Shown: positions 11,590-22,885, counted from the stretch's first letter. The stretch is 64,000 nucleotides of DNA from Chloranthus sessilifolius (GCA_021018995.1 CM037596.1:15575501-15639500); one strand, 5' to 3'. The notes: generated from the sequence alone by a model not told the origin. Numbers and translations are program-made.

Positions 11590-12460
11590 GTACTTGCTAG
11601 ATGGCATCGAGGAATGGGATGTTAATCTTCAATTATTTAAAAACCTTGATGATTTCATTCAAATTCTGATTTTTCTTGGGTGCCATCAACCTTTGAGGAT
11701 ATGGGGCTTTAGGTATGAAACTTTTTTCTTCCATAATTTTTTCTTCATCATTTTTCTTTTCTTCTGTCTCTTCTTCAACTTCTTCATTCTTCTCCGTTTG
11801 AATTTTTGATTTCGATCTCTCGTCCTCTTCTGGCATTCTCACGTTGTTTTCGATCTGCCGGCCATATCTCAACGTCGCGATTGCCATTAGTTGCTGATGA
11901 TTCTCACCTTGTGATTGATTCGTGCTACATTCAATAACCATTTGCCCTCTTGGATTTGGGACCGGTTGGCTTGGGAATGTTCTCTTTTCTTTTTCACTGA
12001 GTTGTGCTGCCACTTGACCCATTTTTTTCCAATTTGGATACATAGCTGGCTAGTGGTTGGATGACTCTCATAAGGAAATCCTCCATCTAAGGATATTGGT
12101 TCTGGGGTGGACGTTGTGCATTGTTTCCCTATTAATTGTTAAATCCAGGTGGTGGAAACATTTGCGTAAAGTTCAGCTGACCCACGAGTTGCTGTGTGGG
12201 TTGGCTTTGATACCCCACTATTGGCTGTGGAAATTGAAATTTTTGGGCCAACTACCTGAATTGCCCACTTTGATTCTGATTTTGGTGGAATTGATTCATG
12301 CCACCAAAATTTTGCTATTGAAAATTTTCTTGACCGAACTGTTGTTGTGGTCCTTGGCTGAAATTTTGTTGGGGATAGAAGTTCACCCCTTGCCCTCTAG
12401 CTTGAGGTTTTTGATTTTCTTGCCTCCACGAAAAATTTTGATGGTACTTCCAACTGTTTG
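11590..12460 (-). pseudogene. Athila gag C-terminal part, 5'-truncated
   Basis: On the minus strand a glutamine/asparagine-rich NFYPQQNFSQGPQQQFGQ stretch (about 12390-12330) precedes VAAQLSEKEKRTFPSQPVPN and a Glu/Lys-rich tail. It ends with APYPQRLMAPKKNQNLNEI (about 11700), the usual order of Athila gag near its protease. The N-terminal capsid part is missing because the element breaks at about 12460. The reading frame at 12315-12515 fuses a few codons of the neighbouring LTR fragment to gag by chance. Confidence 0.8.
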
Positions 12461-13250
12461 GGTGCGTGCCCGACTGGTCAAGTACCCGACCTTGTGAAAA
12501 TAATTGATAAGTCATATTAGGTCATGTGTTAAGTGAAAATTAGGAGTAAAGTTATGTGTGAACCTTTGAATGAGTTTTGATACACCTAGTTGCAGTGTAT
12601 GTGCTTAACACCAAAACCAAAGACTTAATATAAGTGCATGAAGCCTAAGAGAATTTATTTCTCTTATGATTTTTGGATTATAGAAAGGGAATGAAAGTTT
12701 ATTAATGGTTAAACAACTTATTTGACTAATTGGGCCAACTGTATTTGGCTTACTAGTTGGGCCAACTAATTGGGCCGACTATTCGAGCCGACTATAAGTC
12801 CTGATTAGGTGCATGTCTGTTAAGAAACACGTCACCGTTTGGATTTTTCAAACGGAATTGCTTAGGTGTATTTGTTTCACGTGGAGTCTAGTTCCTTGGA
12901 TATGGCTAATACTCAAAATGGGTGTATGAGTTTTATAGGGGAACCAGTCCCTTTAGTTATAAAAAGAAACAAAGCGTCTTTTGGAAGCTATTTGTCGGGT
13001 TCATTTCTTTGGGGCGTGAGGTTTCTAGAGAGAGAAAGAGAGAAGATGGAGGAGATCGCTCACGTGGACGTCTAAAGCTCGAATCAGCTCCATTGAACTA
13101 CGAGGTATTGGCCTCATGTTAGTATGTGTGCCGCGGGAAGTTGTTAGATTTCTACTTCAGTGAGATTTGAGATATTTGAATGTGTGGATGTACCAACCGT
13201 TGTGATCACGGCATACGCGATTGGGAGAGTGAAGAGTAGTGCGAGTTGGA
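12461..13250 (+). repeat. Internal fragment of LTR family A
   Basis: The sequence from GTGCGTGCCCGACTGGTCA onward matches the start region of the solo LTR at 30829-31760 in the same orientation, with moderate divergence. The fragment begins about 48 bases inside that LTR and ends about 980 bases in. It lacks a segment of about 160 bases that is present at 31235-31390. Both ends are abrupt, with gag of the Athila element on one side and a family-B LTR on the other. It therefore looks like a recombination or deletion product, not an insertion. Confidence 0.75.
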
Positions 13251-13650
13251 GATGGGTACCCACCCCTCGAAGCATGAACAGTAGATTACCTTTAGGGTTG
13301 AATAGATCGACGATGCGATGGCCTTCACATGATTTCTCCTTCTTCCTCCATGATCTTGATGGTGGAAATAGATCACAATGATTCTTGTGGAAAAACACAC
13401 GGGAGTTTTTAGGGAAGATAATAGGGAGTTTTGGGAAGAGATGCGTTGAGAAGAGAAGTTGTGACAGCTAGGGTTTCTTAAGAGATTATAATGAGAAAAA
13501 AAGAAAAGATATACGTATATAAATAGAGTTTTCTAAAATAGGGTAGGTGTGGAGTGCTAACACCGTGCGTAGTGCAAAATACATCTAACACCATTAAAAA
13601 GGTTTAAGAAAATCCGGGTCATTACTATTTTCAAGGCGTGTTTAGAGGTA

Positions 13651-13744
<94 letters not shown>

Positions 13745-13789
13745 CTTATTAAATGACCCTAACTTAAAATAGCGATCTTAGGCTCGTTA
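13251..13789 (-). repeat. Fragment of LTR family B (start region)
   Basis: Read on minus it begins TGTAACGAGCCTAAGATCGC at about 13788. It includes the family mark AATGGTGTTAGATG then GCACGGTGTTAGCACTCCAC (about 13595-13545), and ends at a GGTGGGTACCCAT motif (about 13253). The same marks occur at 48388-48858 (minus), 37990-38283 (minus) and 56362-56960 (plus). A long TA/T microsatellite expanded inside it. Confidence 0.65.
13652..13744. repeat. (TA)n followed by poly-T
   Basis: About 28 TA units run directly into a T run of about 37 bases. The homologous site in the other copy (near 48785-48815) has only short AT repeats, so the expansion is specific to this copy. Confidence 0.9.
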
Positions 13790-14995
13790 CAGTTGCAAAT
13801 GACCTGTCAATTTTGATCTACTTGACGAGACTTATCCAATGAAACTATTTTTGAAATTTTTTGAGATTGTTGATGTGCTAAAAAAATGGCAGTGAAAGAT
13901 TCAATGGCAATTAAAGTAATAAATAATATTAAAATATTATTGGTTGGGTTACTCGATCAGTCGGGTACATTTTGCTATTTAGTTTTTCTCTTTTTTTGTT
14001 GCATTTTTCTTTAAAATATATTTTCTTTAATTTGTTAGTTGTATATTCATATTATAAATAGTAGAATGAAATATATAGATGTTTGTAATCTAAAAGCAAT
14101 GAGTATTGTTTTATTTGTCAAAAAAAAAAATTATAGCAATTTTGTTTTTAAAAGATTAATATGAAAGAGGGTTCCTATTTTAGGAACTCACCTTGGGCCT
14201 CCAAAATCACAGGGCCAGCCTTGTTGAAGAGGTGGATGGAATGAGCAACTGCGCACAATTGGGGGGGCTGAGGTTACGAGGAGTCTTTGGCATAACATTA
14301 ACCAACCATCTTTGGATGAAATGCACTCGGCTTCGGCAAACTTAGGGAAGTCGAGAGTGTAGACTGTGTTACTGATTGGTCCTAAGAATTGTCTGACTGA
14401 GCTCCTCTTTTTCCAAGTGATCATGTTGGATATTTAAAAAAATAAATATCTATTATTAATTTTAAATTAATAATATATATATATATATATATTTACTTTA
14501 GTTAAAAGTTTTTGGCTTAACTTTACATGGTTCCTTCATTTAATGGTTCCATGTGGAGAAACTACTTTCACACTGACGAGTAGACACTAGTGACATTTGA
14601 CTTTCGTCTGTAAGAACAAGTGTTGCGAGAAGTACGAGTCTTGTTTTGTTATAAGTTGATTCCGTGTAATGAGATACATGATTCAATCAAGTGATGGTTT
14701 TTCTTCGCCTTCTTTCAGAGACAGATTTGACAAAGCAAACTTTAGTGCATGGGTTTCAACCCTTGACCCTTTCAGGATTAATGTCTTAACCAAGAGAAAG
14801 TGAACACAAGGTCCATTTATGTCTTTTCTCCTCTTTTAGAGTTTGATTTGACAAAGCATAGTTATGAGCATGGATATCGCCCTTTCACCCTTTCGGGATT
14901 AGTGGCTTCGACAAAGAGAAAGAGAGTCTAGTGGCCACCACTCTTCGGCAAAGAAGGATTGCCGAAGAGATCCTAGGGGCCACCACTTTTTGGGA
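13790..14995. repeat. Dispersed segment, copy 1, left part
   Basis: The segment matches 48859-49993 closely, and copy 1 resumes at 23661 after the MULE insertion. It contains an F-box-like remnant on minus (14188-14424) and a duplicated pair of blocks with TTTGACAAAGCA near 14727 and 14851. The last 60 bases before the MULE (about 14935-14990) have no counterpart in copy 2. Confidence 0.75.
14188..14424 (-). pseudogene. Possible F-box/DUF295-type (KIB-like) beta-propeller remnant, copy 1
   Basis: The minus frame encodes about 78 residues with NTVYTLDFPKFAEAECISSK followed by DGWLMLCQ. DUF295/KIB-type plant F-box proteins have a similar pattern: a yxLxLPxl strand, a small cysteine-containing strand, then a GWL strand. 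No F-box domain or full propeller is seen. The paralogue at 49294-49509 keeps most residues, so the stretch was inherited with the segment. The family assignment is tentative. Confidence 0.35.
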
Positions 14996-15004
14996 TTTAT
15001 TGAA
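14996..15004. repeat. Left target-site duplication of the MULE
   Basis: TTTATTGAA, repeated exactly at 23661-23669. Nine bases is the standard duplication length for Mutator superfamily transposons. The paralogous uninterrupted segment has it once (49994-50002). Confidence 0.9.
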
Positions 15005-15133
15005 GGGAAATTTACCTGACCGACCCTATCAAATACACCTTTTATGTCAGAGGCCCTATAGTTTCACCTTTACCCAAATCGACCCGCTGCACACCAAGCC
15101 GTCTCCTGCCTTTAGGAAATGTTGAAACTACCC
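15005..15133 (+). repeat. Left terminal inverted repeat
   Basis: The first about 80 bases pair with the right end at roughly 90 percent identity (GTCAGAGGCCCTATAGTTTC is shared exactly). A weaker match continues to an AACTACCCCC motif at about 15125-15134, which has AATTACCCCC as its counterpart. Terminal repeats are where a MULE transposase binds. Confidence 0.9.
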
Positions 15134-15279
15134 CCAATGTAATAAATAGCTGCCCTTTTTTCAACTCTTCACTGTTTACCTTTTTTTACTTTTTACTTTT
15201 TCATTCGAAGTTAGTGGAGAGGCGGTGTCGATTCGTTGTCGCGAGCATTCCTTTCTTCAATCTTCACGCTACTAAATCT

Positions 15280-15622
15280 GTAAGTTATAAATAAAATTAT
15301 CTTCCATTGCTATAGAGTTTTATCTTCTTCTTTCGTCAGTGTACATTTTGTCATAATATTTTAAGGTTACTCTATATACAATCGATATCGATTGTATTTA
15401 TAGTCGTTATCGATTACATATAGCGTCGATATCGATTACATATAAAATTGATATTGATTGCATATAGAGTCGATATCGATTGTATTTATAGTCGATAGCG
15501 ACTATATATGCAATCGTTATCGACTGTATATGAATTCGATATCGATTTTATATATTACAGTTCAATTAACATTTAAACAAGCTTTGTTAGTATGAGACTC
15601 AGTCCTTTCTCTTTTATTACAG
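15280..15622 (+). other. Predicted 5'-leader intron of the Ulp1-type gene
   Basis: A donor-like CTGTAAGTT (GT at 15280) and an acceptor TTTATTACAG (ending 15622) precede the ATG at 15645. The interval holds an 8-unit palindrome array. It is inferred from splice motifs only. Confidence 0.45.
15380..15555. repeat. 22-bp palindromic array 1 (8 units)
   Basis: Exactly 8 x 22 = 176 bases without an indel. The first unit is AATCGATATCGATT plus GTATTTAT. Cores are RTCGWTAWCGAY-type palindromes and spacers are AT-rich (for example ACATATAG). It lies in the predicted leader intron of the Ulp1-type gene. Confidence 0.92.
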
Positions 15623-16433
15623 TTCATTTCAACAAGTTGTCAAGATGGTTGTACACCGACCTATTGCCAAGTGTTCCCCCAGTGCCATTTCGAATCTCTA
15701 CGATACCGCTAACCCAACTCGAAAGGAGTTGCTGAGAGCTTTAGTTTTCGATGGAATATTTCAAATGCCTAAGGGTGTAGGATTTCTTAGAGATGTGGTC
15801 GATGCAATGTTGACTGTTTGGGTTGAAAAAAATTACTTCCGAATCGGGAAGACTGATGTCTATCTTCGGAAGTTGGACTGCATTGATACTAGGGCTTGCC
15901 GTAGTTGGCCCCAAAAAGTATACCCTGTCTATTAAACCACCAAAAGAACAATCCATTCGATACAAATATTTTCGTGGAACGCCTCATGCAAAAATTTTCC
16001 GGCCTCATATAGATAATGCAATTTGGAGAGCGGAAAGTAATGACGACTTCGTAAAGTTGTCCCTTCTATATGTGTTGTGTATATTTTTTTTTCTCGGGTC
16101 TCACCATCAACTAGCGAAAGACCACATCAACATCATCGATGACATTGAGAACTTTAACCGAACTCCATGGGGTCTTCACTTGTACCATGACTTGAAGGAG
16201 TATATAATGAAGGGAGCGACGAATAAAAAGACTGTCGAAATGGATAAAGCCCTTAAGACATACAACACATATGGATGCATATGTGTACTCCAATGGCGGG
16301 CTTATGAGATGCTGTCAGATATCTCGCCTTCCCAGACCTGCCTTAAGGACCCTTTCCCATGATGGTAAAATGGTCGGACAAGGCGCAATCAAGGATCAAA
16401 GGTTACACTCGTGGACAGATGTTGAACAATAAG

Positions 16434-16751
16434 GTATGATGTCTATTAAATAATTCAAATTTATAAAATTAAGGAATAGAGAGATCCGATGCCGATTGAA
16501 AAAAAAAACGTCTAATTCATTACAGAATTGATATCGACTTATTAAATACTCGATAACGATTCATTACAGAATCGTTATCGACTATTTAATAAGTCGATCA
16601 CGATTCATTACCGAATCGATAACGACTATTATATAAGTCGATAACGATTTATTACAGAATCGATAACGACTTATTAAATAGTCGATACTTTGCATTTGGA
16701 ATATATTATCAATTTAGTCTATTATTTACCATGTTTCCTTTTCTTCAAAAG
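16434..16751 (+). other. Predicted intron with palindrome array
   Basis: Donor AATAAG|GTATG and acceptor CTTCAAAAG, 318 bases. The array at 16526-16688 fills half of it. Confidence 0.6.
16526..16688. repeat. 22-bp palindromic array 2 (about 7.4 units)
   Basis: Units start at 16526, 16548, 16570 and so on to 16680 with no change of register. Spacers here alternate between TATTAAAT-like and CATTACAG-like forms, giving a 44-base higher-order alternation. Confidence 0.92.
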
Positions 16752-17335
16752 GTTCGCGCTCCCCTCGAGCCTGTTGGCTTTGAATTAGAGATACCCGTCT
16801 TAAAAGAATATCTATGGGGTCGAAAGGTCATTGGAGGGAAGACGAAAGAGGTTCAAGAATCGGTCAAAAAAGTTGTGAAAGAGTTGCGATCGAATAAAAA
16901 GAGAATTTACATTCCGATCGAGAATATTCATGAGGAAGAATTTGACGTCCAATCAACGTCGGACGAAAAATCTTCCTCGAAAGAGGGCCCCGTCCATGTA
17001 GATGTAGAGCATCCGAGAATTAGGGGGCCACCAAGGAGAGCCCAGCCACGAAAGGGAGTCCAGCTGCACCGACCTCCTCCAATGAGCCGTTGTTGAGGAG
17101 GATCGACGGTTTGGTGCTGGAGAACTTGAAGCTCACTCAAAGAGTGAGCCATTTAGAGGAAGAGAATGTGATCCTCGCGATACGTTGTGCCTCCATAGAG
17201 AAATTATGCAACTCCTTGAATGAGTGGCTCCATGCAAGGGATGCGGAGTGGCAGAAGATGATTTACTACAACATATTGGTCAGGAAGGGCCAGGGAAATT
17301 TAATACTTAAAAATTTATTGAAGGCGAGACCTAAG

Positions 17336-17726
17336 GTATGTGTTAGTACGTAGTTTTTATATGTTCAGAATTGTTAACATAAATCGACTCTATATATAAT
17401 CGATATCGATTGTAAATATAGTCGTTATCGATTGTGTATAGAATCAATAACGATTGTAAATATAATCGTTATCGACTGTGCATAGAGTCGATATCGATTG
17501 AAAATATAATCGTTATCGACTTTGTATTCAATCATTATCGATTGTATATAAAGTCGATAACGATTATATTTACAATCGATATCGACTGTACATAGAGTCG
17601 ATTTTGTATACAATCGTTATCGATTGTATATAGAATCGATAACGATTATATTTACAATCGATATCGACTTTTTAAAATGGGGACGAGAAATTATTTCTTA
17701 TACTGCACCATTATTTTGATGTTTAG
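17336..17726 (+). other. Predicted intron with palindrome array
   Basis: Donor CTAAG|GTATG, acceptor GATGTTTAG, 391 bases. About three quarters of it is array 3. Confidence 0.6.
17382..17669. repeat. 22-bp palindromic array 3 (about 13 units)
   Basis: Unit starts at 17398, 17420, 17442, 17464, 17486, 17508, 17530, 17552, 17574 and 17596 are in strict register. One unit has lost 6 bases (17596-17611), after which the 22-base register resumes (17612, 17634, 17656). A 16-base partial unit precedes it. Confidence 0.92.
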
Positions 17727-18341
17727 GATGTCGCTCTATCGAACCTGATGTCGAAGGTGTGTGGCACAGCCTTCGATAAGGAACCATCAGCTCTAATGCA
17801 TGAGGATCCTCCCACGGATGAGGTGACGGCAACTGCTGACGAGCAGCCTGAGTCTTAAGCCGATAAGGGTCCAACTGGTGAAGAGCAAACCTCTTCCCAA
17901 TTGTCTCATCAATAAATTAACTCTCGCTTAAGACCTAGGCAAGGGAAAAGCATGAAATCAACTATCGTCAAACCTAGGACACAGCGAAGGGGAGTGATGG
18001 TGAAAAAGCTTGTAACGGAGAAGGCCATTGAAGGACCTACAACTATGCCTGGACCTGTGGCTGATGCTACTACTGAGCCTAGACCTACGGCTGATGATGC
18101 TACTGCTGAGCTGACAGCAAAGCAGAAATACAAGCTGAACCTATGGAACAAGCCCGAGGCTGAAGATGAGTAAGTTATTCTTCCCATGAACAAGCCTGAA
18201 TCTTTCATTTTATTATTTTTTATAAAAATTAGTTACGTTGGCCTTTATTTATGCAGTAACTACGTTAGCATCATCGGTGATTATACGCTGGTGATGCAAT
18301 CATTCAGATGTATGGCGGGCACGCGGTACTTGGATAATATT

Positions 18342-18730
18342 GTAAGTAAAGTAATTATACTGTAGGCACAAAATAGACAATATAAAGATGTTGACGACTC
18401 GAAATAGAGTCATCATTGACTCTACAACGAATCGATATCGATTCATTATAAAGTCGATGATGATTATTTATATAGTTGATAACGACTGTAATTAGAATCG
18501 TTATCGATTCTCTATACAGTCGATATCAACTCTACAACAAATCGATATCGATTCATTGTAGAGTCGATACCGATTATTTATATAGTCGGTAATGACTGTA
18601 TGTAGAATCGATATCGATTCATTGTAGAGTCGATACCGACTTTATTTCTAGTCGTCCACTTTATACATTGAAGGACAAGAGACGACTCTTTTTAATATTA
18701 CTTATTTAACTGTAATTGCATTGGTTTCAG
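18342..18730 (+). other. Predicted intron with palindrome array
   Basis: Donor AATATT|GTAAGT, acceptor TTGGTTTCAG, 389 bases. About two thirds of it is array 4. Three short introns of the same gene (18170-18256, 19016-19081, 19223-19296) have no array. Confidence 0.6.
18408..18655. repeat. 22-bp palindromic array 4 (about 11 units)
   Basis: Units start at 18408, 18430, 18452 and so on to 18650 without drift. Cores vary (CGATGATGA, CGATACCGA, CGGTAATGA), but the 22-base spacing does not. Two four-unit blocks within it look like a duplication (18430 and 18540 both begin AATCGATATCGATTCATT). Confidence 0.92.
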
Positions 18731-19703
18731 ATTATGGGCGCCTACTTGAGACACTTGGAAGTAATTGATGACAACATTCATCTTGATTGAAAAGATAAAT
18801 GCTTCCTTATGTGCCCTACTGCTCTGACCTACATGGACTTTGAATTGAACGATTTCAACAAGTTCCTTCTCATTGAAAAATTGTACGAAAAATCATTCGA
18901 GATTCAAGTCGAACGGTGGGCTGCTCATAAACTCGAGGAGAACCAAGGCCAGAAGTTGCTGCAACATTTCTTCTTCAATCAGTTTTGAAATCTGTGGGCT
19001 CACGAATGCAGCACAGTATGCTTCCAACATCTTTATAATTTTTTCTATCATACTCTTTGAGATTATATTACTTTTTTATAGATATTTATCCCAATTCATT
19101 AACAACAACCATTACACTGAGCGCTTGTGATCGTGAAGATAGTCGAACAATCGATATTGGTCGTGGACCCTATTTTTAATAGGCCCTCTAAGGAAAGATA
19201 TTTGAACTAATTGTAAACACTGGTAAGATATTTTGCTTAGCATATCTTTCATCATTGTTAGCTTAGCATATCTGACATTCTTCTATTTTGAAACAGTCCT
19301 AATACCTTTTCGTTGTTTTCTATTCATACGGTGACTCCACTACACTGAACGTGAAGACATATCCTTTGTCATCTAGTAACTACCGGTACAAAGGCCTTCC
19401 CCGACAAACCAATTTGAGTGATTGTGGGGTATTTGTGCTAAAGTATGTGGAGTACTTCATGTCGAGAAAGAAATTTGACTTCGCGCAATCAGATATGGAT
19501 AAGATCATGACAGAAATTAACCATATACTGGCTAAATACACCGGCGGTGAAGGAGGAGAATTGGAGCAGGACGACTCAAAGGAGGAGGCGCAGAAGTAGC
19601 AATGGTTACATTGTAAATGAAATATTTTGTAAATATAAATGAAATATTTTTAAGTAGCAGTAATTATATTGCAGAAGTAGCAGTTTTTATTGATTTTATA
19701 TAG

Positions 19704-19960
19704 AGTCGCCATCGACTATATAAATAGTCGATAGCGACTCTATATAAAGTCGCTATCGACTTTATATAGAGTCGCTATCGATTATATAAATAGTTGATAG
19801 CGACTCTATAATGAATCGATATTAACTCTATAGACCGTCAATGGCGACTCTATATAAAGTCGCCATCAACTATTTATATAGTCTATGGCGACTTTAGACA
19901 TAATCGTCATCGACTGTCATCGTCATCAACTGTCTGGCCAATCGTCAACCACTCTATATA
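19704..19960. repeat. 22-bp palindromic array 5 (about 11 units), between the two genes
   Basis: It lies between the stop of the Ulp1-type gene (19599) and the stop of MURA (20129). Cores here are mainly GTCGCYATCGAC and GTCGATAGCGAC, a different sub-family with more G+C than the other arrays. Register is 22 from 19704 to 19902, then slips by a few bases in the last two units. Confidence 0.88.
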
Positions 19961-20128
19961 GAGTTTGTGAATGGCGCATCTATACATTCCATGATCTATG
20001 TTTTTAGGCAAGTGTATATTTTAAAATTACAACTATTACGAAACAAATTATCGAGATTCTAAGCTTCTGAGCAAATATACACAATGTCTCGTTTACATTC
20101 CATCTATCACTATTAAAAATATGCACTA

Positions 20129-22885
20129 TCAACCCATCGGTTCCATTACCGTGCAACTCCTGCGATTGTGACCATACTTACTGCACCTGCCACACTGTAG
20201 AGCCCTAACCTCACCCTTAGACCGTATTCTTCTCTTCCTCGAACAGTCGGCTTGCTTTCGATAATAATAGGGTGGTCTTACTTTCATATTTTCACGGAGT
20301 TGCTCTGCTTGAAACTCTCATTGGCTTTTATCGAGGGTGAGAAGCCATTGTTCGTCGTATGTATGTCTAAAGCAAGCGATAAAAAACTACTTCTCACAGA
20401 AGTTATGGTAATCGTAACTTCACTGATTGATGGCCGCTACGGCATGGGAGCAAGGCAAGCCATGAATGTGCCAACGGCGGTAAGTACACGTCTTGTGTTC
20501 CAAGTCGACGTGATGAATGAAATTTTCAGAGTTGACTTGGAATTGATCGCGCCCATATGGTTGAGCACTCTTTCTACCAGCCCATTGCAACACCTTCTTC
20601 ATGTGCTCATCTGCTTTTAGGCAGAGGAGGGTGGTCCATTTCTCAGATATCTGTCGGTGCTTTTGAAAATGATCGGCAACTTTCTCTCTATTAGTTCTGA
20701 TTAAGATGATAATTGGTCTCTCTCAAGCTATCTTTAGTATGCTGTTCAAGCGTTCGATATTATTCGTAGTCAGGGAATCGTACTGCCTTCCTTTCATATA
20801 TGCGCGTACCCAATGCTTCGGGTCTATTTTCAAAATATACTCTACGGCCCGAAGATCAGCAGGATCTTTCTTCATTTTATTCATAAAATAATCAAATCTC
20901 TCTACTGAATATGCACGCGCAGCGCTCCACCATAGATGATTCACATTGTTCCTGGGATACTTGTATGCCAAATTTTATGTCATATGTCACATGCAGTAGT
21001 TGTGGTATGCGTTAGGAAAGATATACATTTGTCATCGCCTTTATTAAACCCTTCGACCTATCCGTGATAAAAATAAAATATTCGATAAACCCACCGATCA
21101 CGAACGCACTTACCCGTTCAAAAAACTTCATCCACGATTCCTCTTCTTCTAACTCGACGACGGCAAATACTAACGGTAATATATGGCCATGACCGTCTTC
21201 CGTTGAGGTGATAAGTAGGATCCCTTCTAAACGTCCTGGTAGGTGTGTGCTATCTACAAGTAATATGCAACGAAGTGTATTACGGTAGCTTTCGATGTAG
21301 GGGCCAAAACTCTAAAAATCTTTAAAACTTATAGTCAAGCGTAAGTTGAAAGGATGTTTGTACATTAGGATCTATCATCTCCATCTCCTTCACGTAGGCC
21401 GGTAGATTCACAAATTATCTTTCTCAACTGCCTCTAATATCATTAAGGGTAAGTTCTTTCTCCCTCCAAGCCTTTGCATATGAGATTTACATATTATAAG
21501 TTTTTGTAATATCAAATATTATCGACACCGGTGTGTAGTCGAATCCTTTCATAAGTTTCTCCCGTACATAGTTGGCTATGAAGGAGATTGTTGCATTACA
21601 ATGACCGTGCGGTCCGATCTTAGCGGCCTCGCATGTGTGAGTACTATTGAATGTCTTGATTTGAAAAGAGTCAAACTCAGTCAATTTAGACGCATGTATT
21701 TACCACGAACAATCGGGTTCGTAGCATCCGGCTATTACTCGATAACTAATGGTTTTCAACGGCCGAATTTAAAAAAATTTCTCCACCTCGTTCTCTTTCA
21801 ATGCTCTTTGAAATATTTATTTGTCTCTGAAAATCTCTCCAACTTTAAACGTTTAATTCTGATATTCAGTTTCCACCTCTTCATCAGAGGAGTCGCCCGA
21901 TATCTCTGACACTTCGTAAGCTCCGTCTACTAGGGGATTATCAATGTCTCTCACAAAAATTTTTGGATCATCTTTTATAAATCTATCCGGTTCGCTTTCA
22001 TAATCTTCTTCTAAGGTATTTTCGTTAGTAGGTTGAGGATGACTACGTCATTCACTAGCGGTGTTATCAGGTGGTTGACTAGATCTTTCACCGAAGGGGT
22101 TCTGATGTGATTGATTAGATCTTTCACCGCAAGAGTTCTGGCGTGGTTGACTAGGCCCTTCACCGAAGGGGTGCTCATGTGTATGGGCATGGGGTTGAGC
22201 TTCTTCGGTAATCCCCATCGATGGCATGGTAGAACATAAGTCGCAAGTCAACTAAATTGTCCATCCACCGGGGAAGATATGACTAAAATCGACGATATTC
22301 ACCATCCTTTCTAAAGTGTAGTCTAACCATTGACTACATTGTTGTGACCCATGCATATATTTTAGTGGGTCATCATACAATTTCAACCGAAGTATCATTT
22401 AAATCAAAAATTGCTTTTCTGACAGTCATGTTCACCGTAGTATCGTTGTCATCACCTAACGGGACGGTATTGTATATAGCTTCATCCTCCTCAAACTTAC
22501 ATGACTGAAATGAATGGTTACTCACAAAATCAGTCCCGCCAAAATTTACTTGTTCAGTTTCGACTCAAAAGGATAACGGTTTCTTAATGATGAATACCTT
22601 TATGACGTCCACCCCGAATCTATAAAACGTAAATAGGGTGGCTAAATCATCAGAGTCTAAAATGTCGACAACCACATGGGTATTCACTATCTTCATACTA
22701 AACTTTATGAAAACTATTTTATCTGCCATCGCAAAACTGACAGCAGACATTTGTCTTATGAATTATTCATAAGAAATATCAGTCGAAATGTTAATAACCC
22801 TCCGCTGACTACCTTCATATAAGCCATCATCGTTTACAAGAAGGTCATCATAGTAACAGAGAAGAGGAATCTCCACCTCCGTCAT
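20129..22885 (-). pseudogene. MURA-type transposase of the MULE, decayed
   Basis: The probable start at 22885 begins with methionine and a VEIPLLCYYDDLL stretch, then LYEGSQRRVINIS, as in MULE transposases. A MuDR N-terminal domain follows, with FQIKTFNSTHTC (about 21660) and YTPVSIIFDI (about 21540). The DDE core is open from about 21320 to 21005: ILLVDSTHLPGR with the first Asp (about 21255) and ITDRSKGLIKAM with the second (about 21064). Next come WVRAYMKGRQYDSLTTNN-IE (about 20805-20750), a SWIM finger with TCTYRRWHIHGLPCSH (about 20490-20440) and a terminal CCHC knuckle CGRCSKYGHNRRSC (about 20195-20150). The 2757-base span suits the family, but many stops and frame changes disable it. 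It would cut and paste the element. Confidence 0.85.

Larger units (their letters stand above)
1540..12460 (-). mobile_element. Athila-like Ty3/gypsy retrotransposon, 5'-truncated and nested
   Basis: On the minus strand the order is gag (about 12460-11590), protease, reverse transcriptase, RNase H, integrase (to 7947), 3' region (5433-3093), polypurine tract (3092-3080) and 3' LTR (3079-1540). Protease and integrase motifs fit the Athila clade well ([35 protein letters not shown]). No 5' LTR is present: the gag side breaks at about 12460 against a fragment of another LTR family. A solo LTR lies inside (5434-7941). Many stops and frameshifts show it is long inactive. Confidence 0.85.
15645..19599 (+). 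pseudogene. Ulp1/SENP-like cysteine protease gene of the MULE, decayed
   Basis: ATG at 15645. Likely exons are 15645-16433, 16752-17335, 17727-18169, 18257-18341, 18731-19015, 19082-19222 and 19297-19599, each bounded by GT...AG. The N-terminal part resembles DUF1985: LILGLAVVG, then RYKYFRGT, a hydrophobic LLYVLCIFFFLG segment, and TYNTYGC...WRAYEM. The middle is charged and includes a coiled-coil-like stretch at about 17105-17220. The C-terminal exons show the Ulp1 site: NNNHYT (His, about 19110), VVDP (Asp, about 19170) and QTNLSDCGVFVLKYVEYF (Gln and Cys, about 19408-19461). Frameshifts (near 15870 and 19110-19130) and stops (for example near 18788) inactivate it. Such proteases remove SUMO-like tags, but their role in MULEs is unknown. 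Confidence 0.82.

Noticed and set aside
12057..12497. 146-codon plus frame, leucine-rich
   Set aside because: It is the antisense shadow of the Athila gag sequence.
15380..19960. CRISPR-like arrays
   Set aside because: The repeats are palindromic, diverged and without unique spacers of constant length between invariant repeats. The context is a plant transposon.
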